NCBI GenBank assembly: GCA_041741455.1
Contig: JBGSJZ010000111.1
Span: 47,362 to 111,361, forward strand
Source: CALESS01 sp041741455
GTDB taxonomy: Bacteria > Chloroflexota > Anaerolineae > Anaerolineales > Anaerolineaceae
DNA length: 64,000 bases
Direction of reading: 5' to 3'
Both the position numbers and the translations under genes were made by a program. This document shows, one piece after another, positions 52,785 to 59,888 of this stretch; the first letter of the stretch is position 1, and every line of letters starts with the position of its first letter. The notes under the pieces are model-generated. The model did no database searches. It worked only from the letters and a program-made list of their open reading frames with translations, and had not been told where the DNA came from.

Positions 52785-53057
52785 AAAACAAAACGCCCTT
52801 TCATCCATAAGAGGACGAAAGGGGCTCTTCCGCGGTACCACCTCAGTTCGCCAGACATGCCGGCGCTCTCCCCCGGACCATCATCCGGGTTGCGCTGTAA
52901 CGGGCTGACCCGTGCCGTTCTACTTTCCGTTTGGATTTCTTCGGCATTCCTGCCTGGCGACTTCAGTCTGCATCCACCGCGGAGACTTTCACCCTGGGTC
53001 TCCTTCTCTGTCGGTTTTGGCCAGACCTACTCCTCCTGGCGGTTGTGTTACTGTATT
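52785..53057 (-). promoter_or_regulatory. T-box riboswitch leader of valS with terminator
   Basis: The minus strand contains the T-box core AGGTGGTACCGCGG (52830-52843), a stem I start AGGAGGAGTA near 53024-53034, and a terminator stem GCCCCTTTCGTCC/GGATGAAAGGGC followed by GTTTTGTTTT (52785-52825). It should sense uncharged tRNA-Val. A GTA in the sequence GGAAAGTAGAACGG could be the specifier, but I have not folded stem I. Confidence 0.9.
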
Positions 53058-53063
53058 GCCGTC

Positions 53064-53093
53064 ATTATACAGAGGTTAAGGGGCGGTGTCAAG
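53064..53093 (-). promoter_or_regulatory. Promoter of the valS T-box transcript
   Basis: TTGACA (53088-53093) and TATAAT (53064-53069) are separated by 18 bp on the minus strand, a near-consensus housekeeping promoter. The transcript should start close to 53057, just before the T-box stem I. Confidence 0.8.
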
Positions 53094-53181
53094 AATTTAT
53101 GCTTATCCTTTCCAATCCAACAATCTCCTCAAGAAGAATCCAAAAAGAAAAAACTAAGGTCCTAAAAATAACCTCATACCA

Positions 53182-53856
53182 TCAGGCTTTCACCCTTGAG
53201 CGCAAAGGAATAACAAGACGCCGGATGGCAGGAATACGCAGGACCAGCAGCAGGGTAACTACTGACCCCATAATGAGCGGCCGGATGATGTCACCACTCA
53301 ATGTGGCAAACGAGCCTTTGACTGCCAATGCATAATGGACAACCATCAACCCGCCCGCAAGGTAAACCAGTTTGTGCAGGCGCTGCCATTTTTTGCCCAA
53401 TTTCTTCATCCAGAATTTGAATGAAGTAGTGGCTAATGCCAAAAGTATTAAACCGGCTAAAAAACCGAATAGGATAAATGGTTTCTCGACGATCAGGCGA
53501 AACATCTCCGGAAAATCCAGGCCGTAATCAAGTACGGCAAAGGTCAGAAAGTGCAGAGCAAAATAAGCAAAGGCGTATAGACCCAGGGCGCGGCGGTGCT
53601 TGCTTAATTTTCTCCACCCGGTGAGGGTGACAATGGGAGTGACTGCCAATGCAACAACCAGCAAGTTGGCTGCCGCCCGCCCCAGGAATTGTTCAACAAA
53701 CTGGATCGGATTGACCGTTAATCCGTCAGTCAGCCAGTGATATGACAATTCTAAAAGTGGCAATAACCCAATTAGGTGCACACTGATGCGTAACAAAACC
53801 CCGAAAGGATTTGTCAGTGAACGGATCCGGGTAATCGGTTGATGGATGTTGGTCAA
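53182..53856 (-). CDS. msrQ: Haem-binding membrane subunit MsrQ of methionine sulfoxide reductase
   Basis: The 224-residue protein has six hydrophobic segments and the ferric-reductase-like pattern of MsrQ (YedZ): haem His in GLYAFAYFALHFLTFAV and HKLVYLAGGLMVVHYALAV. It passes electrons from the quinone pool to MsrP. The start is a TTG at 53856 with GGAAGG upstream, 18 nt after the msrP stop. Confidence 0.92.
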   Translation of the reverse strand: MTNIHQPITRIRSLTNPFGVLLRISVHLIGLLPLLELSYHWLTDGLTVNPIQFVEQFLGRAAANLLVVALAVTPIVTLTGWRKLSKHRRALGLYAFAYFALHFLTFAVLDYGLDFPEMFRLIVEKPFILFGFLAGLILLALATTSFKFWMKKLGKKWQRLHKLVYLAGGLMVVHYALAVKGSFATLSGDIIRPLIMGSVVTLLLVLRIPAIRRLVIPLRSRVKA

Positions 53857-53874
53857 ATTTACCTTCCTTTCCGG

Positions 53875-54819
53875 CTAATAATTTTCGACCAGATCCATGC
53901 CCTCATATAAGGAAGCAACCTGCTCCGAGTAACCATTGAACATCAGCGTATCCCGCCGCCCGGTTTCACCAATCCGCCGTTCGCTGCGCTGACTCCAACG
54001 GGGGTGGTCAACACTTGGATTCACATTGGCATAAAAGCCATACTCATTGGGGGCAATACTACTCCACAACGTTTGGGGCTGTTCCGCAGTCAATTCAATC
54101 TTCACGATGGCTTTGATGGACTTAAAGCCGTACTTCCATGGCACCACCAACCGGATGCCCCCGCCGCTTTGGGCCGGCAGTTCTCCACCGTACAATCCAG
54201 TGGCCAGCAGGGTCAGGTCGTTCATGGCCTCATCTACCCGTAAACCTTCCTGGTACGGCCAGGGATAAGAAGATTGCCTTTGCCCAGGCATCTCGTCCGG
54301 TTGAAAGGTGGTTTCGAAGCGCACATATTTTGCATCTGATGTTGGTTCAACCTCGGCCAACAATTTTGCCAGCGGGAAGCCCACCCAGGGGATGACCATG
54401 CTCCAGGCTTCCACACAGCGCAGTCGATAAATCCGCTCCTCAGGTTGGAATTTCTGGACCAACTGGTCCACATCAAACTTGCCTGGGTTATTCACCAATC
54501 CGAACACTTCAACTTCCCAGGGGGATGTCTTGAAATTCTTTGCCAGGCTGGCAACACCTGTTTTGTCGGTGGTGAACTCGTAATAGTTGTTGTAATTCGT
54601 AATTTCATCAAAAGAATTGGGGACATCCTGGCCTTCCACCGGGGGCGTGGCTGGCAATGCGGCCGGGATTGTGGAAGTTATTTCAGAATCGGGCGTGATT
54701 CCACAGGCGGCCAGGGTCAGGCTGCCGGCAATCACTCCGGCAGCCTGGATGAACTGTCGCCGGGAAAGATATACATTTTTCGGAGTAATTTCCGATGATG
54801 GGATGGTTTGATTTTTCAT
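53875..54819 (-). CDS. msrP: Molybdenum-dependent methionine sulfoxide reductase MsrP
   Basis: MsrP (YedY) repairs oxidised methionine in extracytoplasmic proteins. The N-terminus has a Tat signal with SRRQFIQAAG. The molybdenum-ligand Cys is in YRLRCVEAWSMVIPW (about residue 136), and the family sequences LLAEVEPTSDAKYVRFET, LRVDEAMNDLTLLATGLYG and VVPWKYGFKSIKAIVKIEL are present. It begins 11 nt after the thioredoxin-like gene stop and is followed by msrQ, so the three form an operon. Two Cys-free regions suggest no further redox centre. Confidence 0.94.
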   Translation of the reverse strand: MKNQTIPSSEITPKNVYLSRRQFIQAAGVIAGSLTLAACGITPDSEITSTIPAALPATPPVEGQDVPNSFDEITNYNNYYEFTTDKTGVASLAKNFKTSPWEVEVFGLVNNPGKFDVDQLVQKFQPEERIYRLRCVEAWSMVIPWVGFPLAKLLAEVEPTSDAKYVRFETTFQPDEMPGQRQSSYPWPYQEGLRVDEAMNDLTLLATGLYGGELPAQSGGGIRLVVPWKYGFKSIKAIVKIELTAEQPQTLWSSIAPNEYGFYANVNPSVDHPRWSQRSERRIGETGRRDTLMFNGYSEQVASLYEGMDLVENY

Positions 54820-54830
54820 TTTTTCTACCT

Positions 54831-55385
54831 TTATTTTACGGTTTCGTTTAGTAAAGTGCGAATGGCTTGTTCTGTTTCTTCGTAAGCGCCTTCGCCGATG
54901 TGGACATAACGAATATTGCCATTTTTATCGATCAGATACAACGTCGGCCAATACCGATTATTGTAAGCGCGCCAGGTGATTCCTTCATTATCTTGTACAA
55001 CCGGATAGGTGATCTTCAATTCCTCAACAGCCTGCTTCAAGTTATCCAGGTCTTTTTCATGTTCAAACTCAGGAAAGTGGTTGCCAATCACCACCAGTCC
55101 CTGATCCGAATACTCTTCATACCAACCCCTCAACGAGGGGATGACGTTTCGGCAATTAATTCAACCAAAGGTCCACATATCCAGCAGGACAACCTTGCCA
55201 CGCAGATCTTCCAGGCGTAAAGGTTGATCGGAATTAAGCCAAACATCGTTGGTCAATTCCGGGGCGGCCCCAAGATGCGGATATTCCTCTGAATCAAAGC
55301 CGATGGGTTGGTCAGGCTCCCGGTGGGCGGGGCTGCAACCAGTCAACATAACCAGTAAGACAAGAAAAAACAACCATAAGCGCAT
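54831..55385 (-). CDS. Thioredoxin-like lipoprotein with in-frame UGA: candidate selenoprotein (UxxC)
   Basis: The frame is continuous from 55385 to 54831 except for one TGA at 55161-55163. Read through, it encodes a 184-residue lipoprotein (lipobox MLTGC near residue 17) with a DipZ/TlpA-like thioredoxin domain. The key sequence is LDMWTFG-UGA-INCRNVIPSLRGWY, and homologues have CxxC exactly here, as in WTYTCINC. So the UGA replaces the first Cys and would give UxxC. The domain continues with DQGLVVIGNHFPEFEHEKDL and YWPTLYLIDKNG. A 6-bp hairpin with loop GUU lies 20 nt after the UGA, as expected for a bacterial SECIS. GGAGG is 6 nt before the second of two adjacent ATGs, so I use 55385. It leads the msrPQ operon. 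A nonsense mutation is the alternative. Confidence 0.8.
55121..55145 (-). promoter_or_regulatory. SECIS-like hairpin after the UGA
   Basis: On the minus strand CCCCTC (55140-55135), loop GTT (55134-55132) and GAGGGG (55131-55126) form a perfect 6-bp stem. It extends by four more pairs (55145-55142 with 55124-55121) past one U-U mismatch. The loop starts with G and lies 26 nt after the UGA, within the range reported for bacterial SECIS elements. Confidence 0.65.
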
Positions 55386-55426
55386 CATACACCTCCAAAA
55401 GGGTTATGATGATTATGGCAAAAATA

Positions 55427-55444
55427 GATTACAAAAGTCTTACA
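55427..55444 (-). promoter_or_regulatory. OmpR-type direct repeat upstream of the thioredoxin-msrPQ operon
   Basis: On the minus strand TGTAAGA-CTTT-TGTAATC is a 7-4-7 direct repeat with an 11-bp period, the geometry of OmpR/PhoB-family sites. A CATAAT -10 (55412-55417) lies 9 bp further downstream, so the site covers the -35 region, as for an activator. Confidence 0.6.
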
Positions 55445-55461
55445 GGTCAGGGAACATTTGA

Positions 55462-56694
55462 TTAATGAATTGGCAGGCAGAAGGTGAAGACAGACCCTTT
55501 GCCCCGGACACTCTCCACGTGGATGGAGCCTCCGTGCGCCTCTACAACCCCTTTGACAATCGCCAGTCCTAAACCAGCGCCGCCGCTGGATTGGTTGCGG
55601 GATTTATCCCCGCGATAGAAACGATCAAAAACTAATGGGATGTCTTCCGGCAATATGCCCTCGCCTGTATCACTCACGGAAACCCTTACCTCATCTCCAA
55701 CCCGGATTGCCTGGATGGTTACATTGCCACCAGGTGGGGTGTAACGCAGGGCATTACTGATCAGATTATTGATCACGCGTCCCATCCATTGTGCATCCAT
55801 CAGAACCGGATCGATTTCACTTGCAGCTGTCCCACTGAGGATCACTTCCTTTTGCGCTGCCAGACTGGAAAAGCTTTCCAGGGTATCGGAAATTAAATCC
55901 GAAAGGGACGCTGGTTCCAGGTGAAGCGGCAGGCTGCCTGAATCGAGCTGCGAAACCTGGAACAAGTCATCCACCAGGTGAGAAAGGTGATCCACCTGAC
56001 GCTTGGTTTGCTGCAAGTATTGCTGCACAACCTGGGGTTCTGTGACCACCCCATCCGAAAGTGCTTCAATCAAGACTCGGATGGATGAGAGTGGCGTGCG
56101 CAAGTCATGCCCTGCCCAGGCAACCAGGTCATGGCGTAATGCATCCAGTTCGATTTGTTTTTTGGCAGCATTTTCCAATTGCTCTGCCATTTGGTTGAAG
56201 GAGCCTGCCAGGGATGCAATTTCATCGCTGCCGGGGATATTGGCGCGTGCAGCCAGTTGTCCGGATGCAATCGCGCGGGTGACATGCTCCAAGCGATTGA
56301 TGCGATCAATCAATGCACTGGTGAAAAATCCACCCAGACTGACCGCAATGCCGCCAGCAAACACCAGGAGGATGGTTGCCAATAACAAGTCATGCTGGCT
56401 GTTAAACATCAGTCGGGCAGCGAGCCAAACGTTGATGAAGGTTAACAAACTGGCCAGGATATATGAACCGATCAGCGCCCAGCGCAAAGAAGGAGCCCGC
56501 TCCAACCAGCCCAAGCGATAGGATCCAAACCCGGCAAGAATTGAAATGACAGCTGTAATGGAGAGGAATTGGGCCATGTGCTCCAAGTCTCCCATCGGTG
56601 GACGCATCACCCAATAGAAGATGATCAGTGTCACCAATAATATGACCGCAATTCCACTGGTAAACAAAAAAGCAGGAGAGGTGTTTTTTTTCAT
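55462..56694 (-). CDS. Sensor histidine kinase (HAMP, HisKA, HATPase)
   Basis: The 410-residue protein has membrane helices in its first about 130 residues, a HAMP segment (about 135-190, DRINRLEHVTRAIASGQLAA), the phosphoacceptor region LVAWAGHDLRTPLSSIRVL, and an ATPase with N box INNLISNALRYTPPGG, VSDTGEGI, and GGAGLGLAIVKGVVEAHGG. There is very little extracytoplasmic sequence between helices, so it may sense within the membrane. It lies 16 nt after the response regulator gene. I use the ATG at 56694; a start at 56781 would lie within that gene. Confidence 0.94.
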   Translation of the reverse strand: MKKNTSPAFLFTSGIAVILLVTLIIFYWVMRPPMGDLEHMAQFLSITAVISILAGFGSYRLGWLERAPSLRWALIGSYILASLLTFINVWLAARLMFNSQHDLLLATILLVFAGGIAVSLGGFFTSALIDRINRLEHVTRAIASGQLAARANIPGSDEIASLAGSFNQMAEQLENAAKKQIELDALRHDLVAWAGHDLRTPLSSIRVLIEALSDGVVTEPQVVQQYLQQTKRQVDHLSHLVDDLFQVSQLDSGSLPLHLEPASLSDLISDTLESFSSLAAQKEVILSGTAASEIDPVLMDAQWMGRVINNLISNALRYTPPGGNVTIQAIRVGDEVRVSVSDTGEGILPEDIPLVFDRFYRGDKSRNQSSGGAGLGLAIVKGVVEAHGGSIHVESVRGKGSVFTFCLPIH

Positions 56695-56710
56695 TAGACC
56701 ATTCCCTGGT

Positions 56711-57394
56711 TTATGGCTCAAATTTATAACCCACACCCCAAACTGTGACCAGATGGGCCGGGAGCGTGGGGTCATCCTCAATTTTCTCGCGGATCCGACG
56801 AATATGTACGGTCACTGTGCTCGGGTCAATGTAATCGGACAATCCCCAGACGCTTTCCAGCAATTGATCCCGGCTGAAAACCTGCCTGGGATGTTGGGCC
56901 AGGTGCATCAACAAATCGAATTCCTTGGCAGTGAGGAGAATTTCCTGATCATTTCTGCGCACCAGACGGGTTTGAGGATCAATGCTTAACTCGCCAAAGT
57001 GTAAAACCTGGTTGGACTTTTCCTCCTGGACAGATCTGCTTCGGCGCAGGACAGCCCGTACCCTGCTGACCAGTTCCTGCGGGCTGAAGGGCTTGACCAC
57101 ATAATCATCCGCCCCCAATTCCAGGCCGGCAATCCGATCTGATTCCTCACGGCGGGATGTGAGGAGGATGACCGGCACATCAGACCCATCCCGAATCTTG
57201 CGAATCAGGGTAAAGCCATCCACCCCGGGCAGCATAATATCGAGGATGATCAGGTCCGGCATTTGCAGACTAAAGGCATTCAGAGCAGTTTGTCCATCCT
57301 CAAAATCAATCACGGAAAAACCCGCCCGTTTGAGATACAAACGCACCACATCCCGGATATTTGGTTCGTCTTCAACAATCGCAATTTGTGTCAT
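56711..57394 (-). CDS. OmpR-family response regulator
   Basis: The 227-residue protein has a receiver domain with VEDEPN, phosphoacceptor Asp in LIILDIMLPGVDG, Thr in ILLTSRRE and Lys in YVVKPFSPQELVSRVRAVLR. A winged-helix DNA-binding domain (about 130-227) follows, with LLTAKEFDLLMHLAQHP and VTVHIRRIREKIEDD. It is the partner of the kinase directly downstream. The direct repeats found before the Sec-thioredoxin operon and before the TlpA-like gene have the spacing this family recognises. I use the ATG at 57394. Confidence 0.95.
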   Translation of the reverse strand: MTQIAIVEDEPNIRDVVRLYLKRAGFSVIDFEDGQTALNAFSLQMPDLIILDIMLPGVDGFTLIRKIRDGSDVPVILLTSRREESDRIAGLELGADDYVVKPFSPQELVSRVRAVLRRSRSVQEEKSNQVLHFGELSIDPQTRLVRRNDQEILLTAKEFDLLMHLAQHPRQVFSRDQLLESVWGLSDYIDPSTVTVHIRRIREKIEDDPTLPAHLVTVWGVGYKFEP

Positions 57395-57461
57395 ACTCTT
57401 CCCTGTTGCAACCATTGTACTTTCAAATTATTACACAAATCTTAACTCTTATTTATGGGAT

Positions 57462-57503
57462 CGTAAGGATTTAGTCCGGCTTTTGTAAGGACTGGCCGGT
57501 AAG
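57462..57503 (+). promoter_or_regulatory. OmpR-type direct repeats upstream of the TlpA-like gene
   Basis: CGTAAGG-ATTT-AGTCCGG-CTTT-TGTAAGG followed by GGCCGGTAAG repeats a GTAAGG unit at 22 bp (two helical turns), with an intervening half-site at 11 bp. The unit and its TTT spacer match the site at 55427-55444. A TAAGAT -10 candidate lies at 57500-57505. The site may also serve the divergent response regulator gene. Confidence 0.55.
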
Positions 57504-57531
57504 ATGGAGGAAATCCAATTACGAGGTAAAA

Positions 57532-58197
57532 ATGATCAAGAAAACCCTGTTTGTACTATTAGCGATGAGCATGATGATGGCAGCCTGTGCGCCTGTGGTT
57601 AAAACCAGCGAAACCATGATGGATAAGCCCACCGAGGCCATGATGGACCAACCAACCGAGGCCATGATGGAGAAACCCACTGAAGAGATGATGCCTCAAG
57701 ACACGTCTGCTACTCCTGATGCGATGGGAGATGCCATGATGGAGACGCCAGCCTGGTTTACAGCGGAATTGCTCAATGTGAGCAGCGGGGAAACCTATAC
57801 CATCCATGATTTGAAGGGCAAGGTAGTGTTGGTTGAAACGCTCGCCATCTGGTGTTCCAACTGTAAAAAGCAACAGGGACAGGTGAAACTGTTGCACGAA
57901 ATGCTTGGAATGAACAAAGACCTGGTTTCCATCGGCCTGGATATTGACCCGAATGAAAATAGTGAGGACCTGAAGTCTTACATCGACCAGAATGGCTTTG
58001 ACTGGGTTTATAGTGTAGCCAGTGCGGAAGTTGCCAATGAGATTGGAAAACTCTACGGAGATCAATTCCTGAATCCGCCCTCAACCCCCATCCTGGTCAT
58101 TGACCGCAAGGGTCAGGCTCATCCAATGCCATTCGGCATTAAAAGCGCAGAGGAATTAATGAAATTCCTTGAACCTTTCCTGGCTGAATCCATGTAG
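57532..58197 (+). CDS. Met-rich TlpA-like thiol-disulphide lipoprotein
   Basis: The 221-residue product has a lipoprotein signal (lipobox MMAAC near residue 19), then a linker with repeated Met-Met units at about residues 28-56, such as MMDKPTEAMMDQPTEAMM, and then a TlpA/thioredoxin domain (about 78-215). The redox motif is WCSNCKKQQ, so both Cys are present, and a cis-Pro is likely in PPSTPILVID. It should reduce or exchange disulphides on the outer face of the membrane, receiving electrons from the CcdA protein encoded next. The Met repeats could bind copper or act as a methionine buffer that MsrP repairs. GAGGTAAAA precedes the ATG. Confidence 0.9.
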   Translation: MIKKTLFVLLAMSMMMAACAPVVKTSETMMDKPTEAMMDQPTEAMMEKPTEEMMPQDTSATPDAMGDAMMETPAWFTAELLNVSSGETYTIHDLKGKVVLVETLAIWCSNCKKQQGQVKLLHEMLGMNKDLVSIGLDIDPNENSEDLKSYIDQNGFDWVYSVASAEVANEIGKLYGDQFLNPPSTPILVIDRKGQAHPMPFGIKSAEELMKFLEPFLAESM

Positions 58198-58209
58198 ATT
58201 TTGCTTATC

Positions 58210-58237
58210 TGCCGCAAAGGAGAAATCCTTTGCGGCA
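58210..58237 (+). terminator. Hairpin between the TlpA-like and ccdA genes
   Basis: A perfect 12-bp stem (58210-58221 with 58226-58237) with a GAAA loop lies 12 nt after the TlpA-like stop. There is no T tract, so it may be a partial terminator or an RNA-processing or stabilising structure within the operon. Confidence 0.5.
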
Positions 58238-58261
58238 CCCAACATTTAAGGCAGGTTATTA

Positions 58262-58930
58262 GTGGAAACAATCATCACATCATTGGGTCTCGGATTACTG
58301 GCCAGCGCCAGCCCTTGTATCTTACCGCTTTACCCGGGCTACCTGGCTTACCTTAGCGGAGCAAATTCATCAGAAACCTTGAAAGGGCGTCATTTCCTGG
58401 GCTTTTTTGTGCTTGCCGGAGTGTTGAGCATGATGTTGGCCCTGGGCTTGCTGATTGCACTTCTATCCATTTCCATCGGACAAGTTCTTTCCATAGTGAT
58501 CCCCCTGACAGATCTCTTAATCCTTAGCCTGGGAATTATGTTGTTGATTGACAAAAACCCTTTCAAAGCTCTTCCGCAAATCCGGGTGCCCGGGATGCGC
58601 AACCCATACTTTAATGCTTTTTTATATGGCCTGCTGTATGGCCCGATTGCCCTGCCCTGTTCCGGGCCGCTCGTGGTAGGTATTTTTGCCCTGTCTTTCA
58701 CTGCAGCAGAAGCCTTGAGCAAACTGAATATCTTCCTGTGGTTTGGAATCGGTTTTGGATTGCCTCTGCTTGCCCTTTCCCTTATTTCAGGCTCACTGCA
58801 ACGATCCATTACCCGCTGGCTGGCTCAACACTCCCGCATGGTCAATGTCGTGGGAGGTGTTCTGCTGGTTGGGATCGCCATCTATGATTTCATTCAGAAT
58901 TGGGATCTGATCCGGTTGACGTTTCAGTAA
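58262..58930 (+). CDS. ccdA: CcdA-type membrane thiol-electron transporter
   Basis: The 222-residue protein has six membrane helices and the two Cys motifs of CcdA/DsbD-beta proteins: ASPCILPLYPGYLAYLSG near residue 17 and IALPCSGPLVVG near 138. CcdA moves electrons from cytoplasmic thioredoxin to outer thioredoxin-like proteins, here most likely the TlpA-like lipoprotein and perhaps the Sec-containing one. The start is a GTG at 58262. It lies 64 nt after the TlpA-like gene with a hairpin between. Confidence 0.9.
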   Translation: METIITSLGLGLLASASPCILPLYPGYLAYLSGANSSETLKGRHFLGFFVLAGVLSMMLALGLLIALLSISIGQVLSIVIPLTDLLILSLGIMLLIDKNPFKALPQIRVPGMRNPYFNAFLYGLLYGPIALPCSGPLVVGIFALSFTAAEALSKLNIFLWFGIGFGLPLLALSLISGSLQRSITRWLAQHSRMVNVVGGVLLVGIAIYDFIQNWDLIRLTFQ

Positions 58931-58984
58931 TTCCCGCCCCAATGAGCCCAAATACAGCCAGACCCATGTTCTTTCAGACCAAGG

Positions 58985-59887
58985 TTAGTGAAAACTCAGG
59001 AAGACATCCTCCATGGTCAGGTCGCCGGGGAGAACGCTGGCGTGCTGGAAACCCGCAGATGTCAGACCCGCCGTGAGGGCAGCGGCTTCCACCTGCGGAT
59101 CGGTGACAGCCCGCAGGCGGTCACTGGCCAGGCTGGCACGGCGCACCCCGGGTAGGGAAGCCAGGCGGTCCAGGGCGGGCAGCAAGGGTTCGGCCGTCAC
59201 CTCCCAAACCTTTGCCCCCAGGCTCTCTTTCAGATTGGCCGGGCTGTCCATCGCCAGCAGTTTTCCGGCCCGCATGATGCCCACCCGGTGGCAATACTCG
59301 GCTTCATCCATGTAGTGGGTGGTAACCAGGACCGTCACCCCCTGGCCGGCCAGGTCGTAGATCAGATCCCAGAAGGCGCGGCGGGCATTCGGATCCACCC
59401 CGGAGGTGGGTTCATCCAGGAAGAGCAGGCGAGGGTGATGCACCAGGGCGATGCCCAGCGCCAGGCGCTGGCGCCAGCCGGTGGACATTTCACGAGGTAG
59501 CACCTGCTCATTCCCGGTCAAGCCAACCTGGTCAATCGTCCCCTGGATGGCGGATTGATCGTGAATGCCATACACCCCGCCGTAGAATTGCAGATTTTCC
59601 CGAACCGAAAGATCGTCGTAGATGGCAAATTTTTGGGACATGTAGCCGCAACGCGCCCGGACCTCCTCCGACTGGCGGGCGATATCGTAACCCAGCACCT
59701 TTGCTTCGCCGCGGGTTGGGCGCAGCAGGCCGAGCAACATGCGGATGGTGGTGGTCTTCCCACAGCCGTTCGGGCCGAGGTAGCCGACGATTTCACCGGG
59801 TTGGACCTCGAAGGTCACGCTGTCCACGGCCACGAAGTCGCCAAAGCAACGGGTGAGGTTTTTCGTCCAAATTGCCAGGGTTGCCAT
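58985..59887 (-). CDS. ABC exporter ATP-binding protein (second half of a YbhF-type pair)
   Basis: The 300-residue ATPase has Walker A GPNGCGKTT, signature-region MSTGWRQRLALGIAL in place of the usual LSGGQ, Walker B LLFLDEPTSGVD and the switch His in VTTHYMDEAEYCHRVGIM. Together with the gene before it, it corresponds to the two ATPase halves that are fused in YbhF. I start at the ATG at 59887, 1 nt before the preceding stop, because earlier starts lie inside the upstream gene. It is the last gene of the exporter operon. Confidence 0.9.
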   Translation of the reverse strand: MATLAIWTKNLTRCFGDFVAVDSVTFEVQPGEIVGYLGPNGCGKTTTIRMLLGLLRPTRGEAKVLGYDIARQSEEVRARCGYMSQKFAIYDDLSVRENLQFYGGVYGIHDQSAIQGTIDQVGLTGNEQVLPREMSTGWRQRLALGIALVHHPRLLFLDEPTSGVDPNARRAFWDLIYDLAGQGVTVLVTTHYMDEAEYCHRVGIMRAGKLLAMDSPANLKESLGAKVWEVTAEPLLPALDRLASLPGVRRASLASDRLRAVTDPQVEAAALTAGLTSAGFQHASVLPGDLTMEDVFLSFH

Positions 59888-59888
59888 G

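Noticed and set aside
54831..55133. Separate short thioredoxin-like gene starting at 55133
   Set aside because: It lacks a ribosome site and signal peptide, and it continues in frame from the upstream segment. One gene with a recoded UGA explains both parts better.
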